In this document: piece by piece, positions 18,813-26,553 of the stretch
Numbering within the stretch: the stretch's first letter is position 1
How the letters are laid out: the number at the start of each line of letters is the position of its first letter
Assembly (NCBI RefSeq): GCF_900460955.1
Contig: NZ_UFUW01000001.1
Coordinates: 744,001 to 808,000 of the forward strand
Length of the DNA: 64,000 nucleotides
Reading direction: 5' to 3'
Source of the DNA: Cardiobacterium valvarum
GTDB taxonomy: Bacteria > Pseudomonadota > Gammaproteobacteria > Cardiobacteriales > Cardiobacteriaceae
Made by a program: the position numbers and the translations under genes
Notes under the pieces: generated by a model
The model's input: the letters and a program-made list of their open reading frames with translations, nothing else
What the model was told of the DNA's origin: nothing
Databases searched by the model: none

Positions 18813-21800
18813 TTACGGCAGCAGCGGTTTTGCCGCGCTGTCCGCTGTGGCGGCGGCAAGCAGAGGCTGCTGCAGCGGCGGGGCGGCGAGGTTGTCCGTC
18901 GTCGCGCTACGGGCATCGAAGGCAGCCATGGCTTCGATCAGATGCTGTGCCTGGGCGGCAGCCTTGGCATCACGTGCGGTGGCAGCACTTTGTGCGCCGC
19001 CCGTCGTTGGTGTTGCCGGATGGCTGTCCGTTGTGGCAGCACCGCCTTGTTGCCCGGCACTTTCGACCTGTGCCGCCAAAGCCCTGGCCGGAGCGGTAGC
19101 AGTGGTATCACGATCAGCCGCAGCGGCTTGTTGTGCGACGGCCGCTTTTTCTGTTGATGACGTCCCAACAGATGTCGCAGGCGCGGTTTCCGCTTTTGCT
19201 TCTTTAACCGTCTGTGCAGAGGCTGCCGTATCCGTCGCTGTTTGCACGGCGGGATTTTTCTCCGTTGCAGCGACACTCGCGGATGGCAGGCCATCCTTGA
19301 GCAAATCGCGGCTGCGGATACTCGCGGCATCGTAAGTCACGTCGTCGAATTGCAGGTTGTAGTAGTTCTGGCCGGGACGTTCGTAGTAGCTTTGCACAGT
19401 CACCTGGTCGCTTTCGTTGCCATAGGCACGGATGGTGAGATCTCCTCCCACACGCCCGAAGACAGCGTCTTTGGCTTTGGCACCATGGAAAACGAGGGTA
19501 TCGGCTTCGGTTGTGCCACGTGCCCAGTCATAGACGTTATCTTTGCCGTGGCCTTTGCTGAAGTGGTAGGTGTCGGACTCGTAGTCGCCGCCTTGCAGGT
19601 CGTCGTTACCTGTGCCGCCGACGAGGGTGTCATGGCCTTTGCCACCGCGCAGGGCGTCGTTGCCGTTGCCGCCGTTCAGTTTGTCGTCGCCGTTACCGCC
19701 ATTCAGGTTGTCATCGCCGTCGTTACCATTCAGGGTATCGTTACCGTCATCGCCGGAGATATTGTCGTTTTTTTCGCTGCCGTGGATGGTATCGTCGGTG
19801 ATCCAGCCATTGCCCGATGTGCTGTCGTATTCGAAGGTTTTTTGTGCGATGTCGCTCACTTTCAGCGTGGCGTCATCGAATTGGAAATGGTGCTGGTTGG
19901 ATGACGGGGAGGAGAAGAAGTCCCGGATGTTGACCTGATCCTGTCCGTTGCCGTAGGCACGAATGGTGAGGTCGGCACCTTCGCGGCCAAAGACGGCATC
20001 TTTGGCTTTGGCACCGTTGAAAACGAGTTTGTCGGCTTCGGCATCGTTGCGCGCCCAGTCATAGACGGTGTCTTTGCCGTGGCCTTTGCTGAAGTGGTAG
20101 GTGTCGGACTCGTAGTCGCCACCTTGCAGGTCGTCGTTACCTGTGCCGCCGACGAGGGTGTCATGGCCTTTGCCACCGCGCAGGGCGTCGTTGCCGTTGC
20201 CGCCGTTCAGTTTGTCGTCGCCGTTACCGCCATTCAGGTTGTCATCGCCGTCGTTACCATACAGGGTATCGTTACCGTCATCGCCGGAGATGTTGTCGTT
20301 TTGTTCGCTGCCGTGGATGGTGTCGTCGGTGATCCAGCCATTGCCCGATGTGCTGTCGTATTCGAAGGTTTTTTGTGCGATGTCGCTTACTTTCAGCGTG
20401 GCGTCATCGAATTGGAAATGGTGCTGGTTGGATGACGGGGAGGAGAAGAAGTCTCGGATGTTGACCTGATCCTGTCCGTTGCCGTAGGCACGAATGGTGA
20501 GGTCGGCACCTTCGCGGCCAAAGACAGCGTCTTTGGCTTTGGCACCATGGAAAACGAGTTTGTCGGCTTCGGCATCGTTGCGCGCCCAGTCATAGACGGT
20601 GTCTTTGCCGTGGCCTTTGCTGAAGTGGTAGGTGTCGGACTCGTAGTCGCCACCTTGCAGGTCGTCGTTACCTGTGCCGCCGACGAGGGTGTCATGGCCT
20701 TTGCCACCGCGCAGGGCGTCGTTGCCGTTGCCACCGGCAAGATAGTTGGCACTGTCATTACCGCCCAAGGTGTCATTGCCGTCGCCGCCAATGCGGTGTC
20801 CCAGGGTTTCCAGGTTCTTTTTACCGAGGACGTCGGCGTATTGGGCGAAGGTGCCGTTTTGTTCCGCTTCGGCGGCAAATTGCACGAATTGTTCGGCCAG
20901 TGGTGCCATTGCGGTGTTTTTGCCGTCGGCATTGCCTTTAGCCAGCAGTTCGCCGAGATCGGTGAAGGCTTTGCCGGGGTTTTTCTTGTGAATTTCGGCG
21001 AAGCGTGCGGAGACGCCGCTGTAATCTATGCTGTATTCGCCTTTTTCGTTCATGCGCAGGCGCATGGCGTCCAGGTAGGGGCGCAGGCGGGTCTGGAAGA
21101 GCAGACTGTCGTAGAGGCTGTCGGCGAGGCGTTCATAGGTATCGTTGACGGTATCGACAATATGCTGCGCTTCTTTTTTGCTGAAGTAGTAGAGGTTTGG
21201 AGAACGGGTGCCGGTGAAGGCATCGAGAATGGCGATCCTGCGGTTCAGTTCGGCCTGTTTTTGTCCGGTGGGATCAGGTTGACCGATAAGTTCCCAAAAA
21301 TCCATCATCATGATTTCATTCATATGTTCGACCTGGGACGGGGTGAGGCCGATGCCTTTGCGCCCTCCGCCTTGTGTCATGGTATGCATGGTATTGATGG
21401 CACTCTTAAGGTCTTCTACCCGCTGCGGATCGGTATCCGCCCAAACTTTGAGCAGTTTGTCGCGCAGCGCCAATTGTTCTTCTTTGGTTGCCGCGTTTTT
21501 GTACTGCTGCAGCACCTCCGCCAGTTCGGAGGACTGGGCAGCGGCTTCGCGCAGGTCACGCAGTCTGCCGCTGCCGCGCAGATTCACTTCGCGCCGCTGT
21601 TCGTCCGTGAGCGGGATGCGGTCGCTGAAACGGCTGTGGAAGCGATCGGCGGAAAGTTGTAAGTCACCCATAATGTGTTCGTTGCCGTCTTCATCGGTGT
21701 AGCTGCCGACTTCGGCCAGCGTATTGCCGTTGCCGAGGTCTTTGTCCGCCTGTCTATAGCCAAGGTTGAGCGACTTGATGCGCAGGTCTTTGAGTGTAAA

Positions 21801-22952
21801 GAGCTCGCCTTCTTCGCTGATGCCGTTGTGATTGAGGTCGCGCCAGACACCGAGTTTGCCGAAGGCGCTGTCGGCGGCATCCACTTTGCCGTCACCGTTT
21901 TCATCCAGTTCGGCCAGTGCGGCGAAACCATGCGCGGCGGTCTTACCACTCTTGAGCGGGGTGTTGTCGCCAAAGATTTCGCCGCCGTCGTTGATTTTGC
22001 CGTCGCCGTTGCGGTCATGCACGAGGATGCCGTCGTTGCCGTGTACCCAGCCGGTGGCGGTGCGGATACCGCTGCGTTCATGATCAAACATCGCGCCATC
22101 ATGACCATTGGCAGCGAGGGTTTCGATGCCGTTGCCGTTCAGGTCAAGAGCGAGGGGGTCGTATTGGTAGAAAATACCGTCGCGGTCAAGGCCGAACCAG
22201 CTCTTAACCCACCCTGAAAACGTATCCCAATCTCCCCAATCTGTATCCGGGTTGGAAAGGAGTTCCAAACTATCGGTTATTCGTTCCTGAAGGAATCCTC
22301 TCAAATCCTTTGTTTCATCCCATATGTATTCTGCAAATTTACCTCCATAATAACCACCTGCAATAGCTCCTAAAATAATTGCTGAAGGAATTAATATTAT
22401 TCCTGCAGTAGTAGCTCCCGCAATGCCTGTGGCGGCAGCACCTAACAAGGCACCACCCGCATATGCACCAGCATAGCCAGTTAATGCTGATAAAGATTTT
22501 TTCCCAACCTTATCCCAATCACCGCCTAGCAATGAATCACCACCAAAAATTGCATCAACAGTAGCTTTGCCCATATCTATAATAGATATACCTGCACCAA
22601 CGCTAGTGGCAATTCCTGCGATCTTATTTATAAGACCAGTGCCATTTATATGATTTAGAGAGTTATTAAAATTTGCGCGATTAGCATTTAATTGAGTAAT
22701 ATTAGAGCGCGTAATCCTATCTATAAAAGAAATTATGCCTTTTCTAGTACTTAAATCATACCCTGCCTTACCAAGGATTCTTTTTGTTTCATGAAGAAAT
22801 TCTCTAGATGCTCTATAAGCATCATTATACGCATCACGCAAATTTGCATAGTTGTAATTTGCGTCATGGACGGCATACCCATCTATTTTACTGATCAAAT
22901 TAGCGTAAGCTGTTGCAGCTTCAACAGCTTTATCAAAAAGTGAATCGCTCAT
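18813..22952 (-). CDS. FrpC-like RTX protein with self-processing Asp-Pro module
   Basis: A 1379-residue secreted RTX protein. Residues 1-250 are a unique N-terminal part with a Gly/Ala-rich hydrophobic stretch (155-205). D265-P266 opens a block (PLALDLNGNGIET, then DRNGDGKINDGGEIFGDNT and ELDENGDGKVD) that matches the FrpC self-processing module, which in Neisseria cuts itself at Asp-Pro when calcium binds. Residues 400-720 are helical; 730-1220 hold GGxGxDxL nonapeptide repeats in three 177-residue blocks. An Ala/Thr-rich tail ends in AAKPLLP and may carry the type I secretion signal. No hlyB/D/tolC genes are nearby. The first 730 bases are far AT-richer than the rest. Confidence 0.9.
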   Translation of the reverse strand: MSDSLFDKAVEAATAYANLISKIDGYAVHDANYNYANLRDAYNDAYRASREFLHETKRILGKAGYDLSTRKGIISFIDRITRSNITQLNANRANFNNSLNHINGTGLINKIAGIATSVGAGISIIDMGKATVDAIFGGDSLLGGDWDKVGKKSLSALTGYAGAYAGGALLGAAATGIAGATTAGIILIPSAIILGAIAGGYYGGKFAEYIWDETKDLRGFLQERITDSLELLSNPDTDWGDWDTFSGWVKSWFGLDRDGIFYQYDPLALDLNGNGIETLAANGHDGAMFDHERSGIRTATGWVHGNDGILVHDRNGDGKINDGGEIFGDNTPLKSGKTAAHGFAALAELDENGDGKVDAADSAFGKLGVWRDLNHNGISEEGELFTLKDLRIKSLNLGYRQADKDLGNGNTLAEVGSYTDEDGNEHIMGDLQLSADRFHSRFSDRIPLTDEQRREVNLRGSGRLRDLREAAAQSSELAEVLQQYKNAATKEEQLALRDKLLKVWADTDPQRVEDLKSAINTMHTMTQGGGRKGIGLTPSQVEHMNEIMMMDFWELIGQPDPTGQKQAELNRRIAILDAFTGTRSPNLYYFSKKEAQHIVDTVNDTYERLADSLYDSLLFQTRLRPYLDAMRLRMNEKGEYSIDYSGVSARFAEIHKKNPGKAFTDLGELLAKGNADGKNTAMAPLAEQFVQFAAEAEQNGTFAQYADVLGKKNLETLGHRIGGDGNDTLGGNDSANYLAGGNGNDALRGGKGHDTLVGGTGNDDLQGGDYESDTYHFSKGHGKDTVYDWARNDAEADKLVFHGAKAKDAVFGREGADLTIRAYGNGQDQVNIRDFFSSPSSNQHHFQFDDATLKVSDIAQKTFEYDSTSGNGWITDDTIHGSEQNDNISGDDGNDTLYGNDGDDNLNGGNGDDKLNGGNGNDALRGGKGHDTLVGGTGNDDLQGGDYESDTYHFSKGHGKDTVYDWARNDAEADKLVFNGAKAKDAVFGREGADLTIRAYGNGQDQVNIRDFFSSPSSNQHHFQFDDATLKVSDIAQKTFEYDSTSGNGWITDDTIHGSEKNDNISGDDGNDTLNGNDGDDNLNGGNGDDKLNGGNGNDALRGGKGHDTLVGGTGNDDLQGGDYESDTYHFSKGHGKDNVYDWARGTTEADTLVFHGAKAKDAVFGRVGGDLTIRAYGNESDQVTVQSYYERPGQNYYNLQFDDVTYDAASIRSRDLLKDGLPSASVAATEKNPAVQTATDTAASAQTVKEAKAETAPATSVGTSSTEKAAVAQQAAAADRDTTATAPARALAAQVESAGQQGGAATTDSHPATPTTGGAQSAATARDAKAAAQAQHLIEAMAAFDARSATTDNLAAPPLQQPLLAAATADSAAKPLLP
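19330..20735 (-). repeat. Three in-frame 531-bp repeats inside the RTX gene
   Basis: Nearly identical blocks recur with a period of exactly 531 bp (177 codons); the same GAAGTGGTAGGTGTCGG stretch falls at 19560, 20091 and 20622. The third block in protein order diverges after about two thirds of its length. Confidence 0.9.
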
Positions 22953-22959
22953 ACTAAAC

Positions 22960-23535
22960 TTACCTTAAGTAGTTGGTTAAAAGACTATGTGTACCACGCA
23001 CGAGAACAATCAAAGCCAACAAAAGTAATGTATTAAAAATTATATTAAACGTCAATATTCCTCCAAAGGTTTTCTGAAAACTAAATGCTTTATTAAAGAA
23101 GCCACTGTAAAGTAAAAAATATAATAAAGGGGTTACGGTTACAGCTACTTTTAATCCGTTTCTTTCTTTTCCATATATCTCAACAGAATATTTATAAAAT
23201 TCACTATACTCCTCATCGTCTAAACTATAATTGCATGCAAAGATTTCAAATATTATTATAAGTATTGCGATCATAGGATGAATATAAAAATAATAAGCTG
23301 TTATTATTTTTCCACTCATTAAATTATCTTTGTATGTAACAATAATATTATTTTCATTGATTTTGGCATTAATAAATTGTAGAAAATAATTATCTTTATT
23401 AAAAAAATCTACATTTGTAGCAAAAATAACTGTTATAATTGATGCAATTAGGGATAATAATAGAATCTTTATCACCATGATTTGATAGTATTTTTGCTTT
23501 TTTTGATTGTGAGAACAATTTATTGTTGTGGACAT
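22960..23535 (-). CDS. Four-helix membrane protein of unknown function, upstream of the RTX gene
   Basis: A 191-residue protein with four likely membrane segments: IKILLLSLIASIITVIF, IHPMIAILIIIFEIFAC, VTVTPLLYFLLYSG and IIFNTLLLLALIVLV. No signature I recognise. The base composition is very AT-rich, like the adjacent start of the RTX gene and unlike the chromosome. The stop lies 7 bases before the RTX ATG, so the two are probably translated together. It may protect against, localise or help export the RTX product; this is inference from position only. The start is uncertain: an ATG 7 codons upstream (23556) and one 19 codons downstream also fit, and none has a strong ribosome site. Confidence 0.7.
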   Translation of the reverse strand: MSTTINCSHNQKKQKYYQIMVIKILLLSLIASIITVIFATNVDFFNKDNYFLQFINAKINENNIIVTYKDNLMSGKIITAYYFYIHPMIAILIIIFEIFACNYSLDDEEYSEFYKYSVEIYGKERNGLKVAVTVTPLLYFLLYSGFFNKAFSFQKTFGGILTFNIIFNTLLLLALIVLVRGTHSLLTNYLR

Positions 23536-23630
23536 AGCTTTTACCGTTAAGTGCATATTATTATCTAGTTTGTATTTATTATATTTTTACAAATGCAGCA
23601 TTGAAATTGAAATGATTTTTTATTTAAATT

Positions 23631-23786
23631 CTAATATATTTTATTTATATAGAACTTATCCATATTGTGTTTAGAACAACCTCTATCATTAAGTTTTTGA
23701 TAGATCTCGTTGACACCATTTCTATCGGTTGCCTTATCTCTAAGGTATTCAATATCAGCAACAGTTAATGCTCTTGTGACAGCCAT
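23631..23786 (-). CDS. 51-residue ORF after the lipoprotein gene (possible remnant)
   Basis: A short reading frame starting MAVTRALTVADIEYL and ending in KFYINKIY, 2 bases after the lipoprotein stop, with an AGGAGA ribosome site inside the end of that gene. The start is therefore well supported. Its sequence reads like the N-terminus of a larger protein (an ADIEYLRDKATDRNGVNEIY helix), and it is followed by 95 AT-rich bases without a gene. I take it as a truncated secreted-protein gene whose end was replaced by the AT-rich segment, or as a real small protein. No family assignment is safe. Confidence 0.5.
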   Translation of the reverse strand: MAVTRALTVADIEYLRDKATDRNGVNEIYQKLNDRGCSKHNMDKFYINKIY

Positions 23787-23788
23787 GA

Positions 23789-24778
23789 TTATTCTCCTGT
23801 GTTAGCTTGAAAGTTGATTAAAAACCGAATGGAATTACGTTGAATATTTTGCCATTGCGAAAGCTGAGGGCGCACATAATCAGCATTAATTTGGATTGAC
23901 ATAGGGGGGGGGAATACAAAATATTGAGTGCAAGGTGCAGAAGGCACAGGCTTATTTGAGCATTCAATAAGGGTTTGTACATGGCCTTCGCTATCGCGTC
24001 CAACAAATAGGTCTTGGGCATTTTCATATTCCCGCCAAGGCTTGCCTGTCTTGGAGTCTATGCCTGGATTGATATAAACCTCCAGCCCGTACAGTATTTC
24101 CGTTGTTTTTTCAAAATAAGAAGAATGGTCAGGATGAGGTGGTTCTATCCACATTTTGTCCATATACCATGCTAAGTGATGATCCAGATTTTTATATTTT
24201 GGTGGATGTTGGGGGTCAAATAGAATATGTACACTTACTCTGTCACTTTTCGAGCCATCAATACCCCAATCGTTTTTATTGCGCTCACACATTGTGGGAT
24301 CATTTCTATCAAACAATTGGGCATCATTATTGAAAAAATCAAAGCCAAAAGAAGTAATGATGGATTGATAGCTGCGTGTTGGTGGGTTGTAGGTGCGCAG
24401 TTTTTCCGGATCCCAGCCGGGGGAATCGTCGTATTCGACGAGGCTGACCACCGAAGACGGCAGATTGACGGGGACGCCGCCAAGGTTGCCGATGATGTAG
24501 GGTTGGCCGTATTTATCCTTCGGCGCATTGTCGGGTTGTTGACTTGCCGCACCATGCATGGCGCGGGCAAGGTTGCCCATGTCCTCGGTAGTGATGTTCG
24601 GCATCCCGTCGGCGGCGGGCACGGAGCTTGCTGCCGCAGCGGTGGCGGTTGCCTGCGCTGCGGGTTTCGCCGTTTTATCCGCCTGCGGTTTGTCGCAAGC
24701 GGTGAGCAAGGCAGCAAACGCAAGGCACAGGGTGAAGAACAGCGACTTGCGGGTGGTATTGGTCGGTTGGTTTGTCAT
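23789..24778 (-). CDS. Lipoprotein of unknown function heading the RTX cluster
   Basis: A 329-residue lipoprotein. The signal sequence MTNQPTNTTRKSLFFTLC... ends in the lipobox LLTAC with Cys28, followed by an Ala/Pro-rich linker to about 55. The mature domain contains GGVPVNLPSSVVSLVEYDDSP and SYQSIITSFGFDF, which I remember loosely from periplasmic partner or immunity-type proteins; this is not firm. Three later cysteines are seen. The leader and the first dozen residues are shared with the genes at 25434 and 58192. By position it may be the counterpart of FrpD, the lipoprotein that binds FrpC. Ribosome site AAGGA. Confidence 0.75.
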   Translation of the reverse strand: MTNQPTNTTRKSLFFTLCLAFAALLTACDKPQADKTAKPAAQATATAAAASSVPAADGMPNITTEDMGNLARAMHGAASQQPDNAPKDKYGQPYIIGNLGGVPVNLPSSVVSLVEYDDSPGWDPEKLRTYNPPTRSYQSIITSFGFDFFNNDAQLFDRNDPTMCERNKNDWGIDGSKSDRVSVHILFDPQHPPKYKNLDHHLAWYMDKMWIEPPHPDHSSYFEKTTEILYGLEVYINPGIDSKTGKPWREYENAQDLFVGRDSEGHVQTLIECSNKPVPSAPCTQYFVFPPPMSIQINADYVRPQLSQWQNIQRNSIRFLINFQANTGE

Positions 24779-24814
24779 GCGGTGTCCTTAATTTATATGT
24801 TTGCCTTCCAAGGG

Positions 24815-24876
24815 AACAACGTGTTGTTATGCGGTTTTTGTGGGGAAACGATACACCTCCGTTACGGATTCGTAAA
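24815..24876 (-). promoter_or_regulatory. Conserved cassette promoter and palindrome (copy 1)
   Basis: Minus strand: TTTACG (24871-24876), 17-base spacer, TATCGT (24848-24853), then the palindrome AACAACACGTTGTT (24815-24828). The surrounding 130 bases are nearly identical to copies 2 and 3. Confidence 0.75.
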
Positions 24877-24927
24877 GAGTCTGTCATGTGCGTTTTGGCG
24901 CATTTGGGGCGAAGCTCCGCCGGGCGG

Positions 24928-24975
24928 GGACGGTATTTGCGCCGCTTGGCGGGGGTGGTATTGATGCCGCTTGGC
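24928..24975 (-). repeat. Two 25-bp repeat units in the 24.8-25.1 kb gap
   Basis: Minus-orientation units each ending in GCCGCTTGGC at 24941-24950 and 24966-24975. The rest of this gap (to 25117) holds the conserved cassette leader and an AAAAACGCTCGCATTTTTG hairpin near 25030, also seen near 27640. Confidence 0.65.
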
Positions 24976-25117
24976 ATGGTTCGTCCTGCGGACGAATGCC
25001 CCTCCCCAACCCCTCCGCCGGGGACCCCAAAAACGCTCGCATTTTTGGGGCGCGGTCACGGATGAGGGGCTTTTTACCTCGCTTGGCGGTGTTTCTTCCG
25101 TGCTGTTATCAAGGACT

Positions 25118-25419
25118 CAAAAAGCAGGCTGTGCCTGCCCGGCGGGCTGAAGCCCGCCCTACGTAAAGCTGGTCAGCTTCAGAATCGGCATTAGCGCCAT
25201 GAGCGGCTTCATTAGGTCTGATCATCCCCTTGTTACTCTTGCCGTTTTGCAGATTGCGTTCCATCATGTTCTGCAAATTCTGCCGTGCGGAAGGAGAGTT
25301 ATATAAGGCGTCTGCAATTTCTGAAATGGCATTTTTGCCAAATTTTTTTCACTTTGCAAATCGTTTCTTACCTCATCGGAAAACATCTCTTCTATATCGC
25401 GTCTGGTTATGTCATCCAT
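25118..25419 (-). pseudogene. Frameshifted small gene after the second lipoprotein-like gene
   Basis: Starts MDDITRRDIEEMFSDEV with ribosome site AGGAG. In the genomic frame it stops after 51 codons (25264). Shifting by one base at an A7 run (minus strand, 25343-25349) opens a second frame to 25118 that reads like genuine protein (NAISEIADALYNSPSARQNL, then MIRPNEAAHGANADSEADQ). Unshifted it would be about 100 residues, its last part running into the hairpin module. The start resembles the 17-codon ORF at 59068 (ITKQDIRNMF). It may be a pseudogene, or switch on and off through the A-run. Confidence 0.55.
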
Positions 25420-25433
25420 AAAACACTCCTGAG

Positions 25434-26276
25434 TTAGTCATCTGTCTGTTTGGGAGAATATGTAATCCATAATTGAAATGCATATGCTTCAGTCGTCATT
25501 TCTAGCCCCCAGCTGCTTTTCAATTCTTGACCATAGCTATACTTAATGCCAGAATAATATTCTATTGGTTTCTTTCTGTCTATGCTGATATAAGGATTAT
25601 AGCGCTTTGTTATACCCATGTCTCCCTCCTTTATAGGATCATGGTAACCATGTCTTGCAGTATCAGTAAAATACTTGTCTAAAACAGGAATCGGGTTAAA
25701 ATCCTTATCTATCCCGCTTAGGGTAATTGTATACCCTTTATCTTGGGAATCATACAAGATCTCAAATTCATAGTCCTCGCTTGGAAGAATATGAAGAATA
25801 TTGAGGCTATCAACCCCATCAATACCCCAAATGTCCGGAAGTTCAGTAAGGACTTCTTTCTTTTTATCACCTTCATTATCACCTTTACTAAATACTATCC
25901 AGTTTATATCGCCCTGAAAATAGCAGGCAATATTATGGCGCGAGTAAAACTCCCGTCCTTTATCCCGCGCGTTTTTAGCAAAAGAAAGCATGTTCTCAGC
26001 CAGTTGCTCCCTGGTTTGTGCAGGCGAGATGCCTGTTGGGCATTCATGCTGTGTTTTTGTGTCCGCTTGCGGTAATGCCTGCCTGCTGGCAAGGACTTTA
26101 CCTGCCGACACGTCAGCATCCGATGCACGGCTCTCTACCGCACTCTCCGACAAGTCCGCCGCTTTTGCTGTCTCTTCTGCCTGCGCGTTATCACATACGG
26201 CAAACATGGCGATGGTGGCAAGCCCTAGGGCAAGAAGCAGCGGCTTGCGGGCGGTATTGGTCGGTTGGTTTATCAT
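25434..26276 (-). CDS. Exported cassette protein, paralogue of 58192-59040
   Basis: A 280-residue protein of unknown function. Its signal peptide is either cleaved after NAQA (AMFAVCDNAQA|EE) or lipidated at an atypical AVC site. The mature protein shares long stretches with the 58192 gene: QHECP-GISPAQT-EQL, FAKNAR-KGR-FY, PVLDKYFTDTARHGY against PILDKYFTDTEKSGY. The promoter copy is the best of the three, but about 12 bases just before the ATG are missing relative to the other copies, which removes the AAGGA ribosome site. The gene may therefore be poorly translated. Composition is AT-richer than the chromosome. A frameshifted small ORF follows. Confidence 0.7.
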   Translation of the reverse strand: MINQPTNTARKPLLLALGLATIAMFAVCDNAQAEETAKAADLSESAVESRASDADVSAGKVLASRQALPQADTKTQHECPTGISPAQTREQLAENMLSFAKNARDKGREFYSRHNIACYFQGDINWIVFSKGDNEGDKKKEVLTELPDIWGIDGVDSLNILHILPSEDYEFEILYDSQDKGYTITLSGIDKDFNPIPVLDKYFTDTARHGYHDPIKEGDMGITKRYNPYISIDRKKPIEYYSGIKYSYGQELKSSWGLEMTTEAYAFQLWITYSPKQTDD

Positions 26277-26301
26277 GATTTATATGTTTGCCTTCCAAGG
26301 G

Positions 26302-26363
26302 AACAACGTGTTGTTATGCGGTTTTTGTGGGGAAACTATACACCTCCGTTACGGATTTGTAAA
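26302..26363 (-). promoter_or_regulatory. Conserved cassette promoter and palindrome (copy 2)
   Basis: Minus strand: TTTACA (26358-26363), 17-base spacer, TATAGT (26335-26340), then palindrome AACAACACGTTGTT (26302-26315). Confidence 0.8.
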
Positions 26364-26457
26364 GAGTTTGTCATGTGCATTTTTGGCGCATTTGAGGAAG
26401 GCCCGCGGGTGTCTTTGTTGCGGCTTCTGTCGCGTGCGGGGGGCCGGAAAGCAAGAA

Positions 26458-26477
26458 TCCGACGCTGAAGCGTCGGA
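26458..26477. terminator. 20-base perfect palindrome, probable terminator
   Basis: TCCGACGCTGAAGCGTCGGA forms a 9-bp stem with a 2-base loop, followed by TTCTTTA on the plus strand and TTCTTGCTTT on the minus strand. It lies 77 bases past the SGNH hydrolase stop. Confidence 0.55.
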
Positions 26478-26553
26478 TTCTTTATAGACAATGGTTCTTC
26501 ATCAGGCGGTGAGCAGGGCTGGGCGGTCTTGCGGATTTTGGGCAGGGTATCCC

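Noticed and set aside
19242-21662. Long plus-strand open frames across the RTX gene
   Set aside because: They are antisense to the GGxGxD repeats and share their 531-bp periodicity; no ribosome sites.
24815-24828. Cassette palindrome as a Fur box
   Set aside because: AACAAC/GTTGTT does not match the GATAAT-based Fur consensus, although FrpC-type genes can be iron-regulated.
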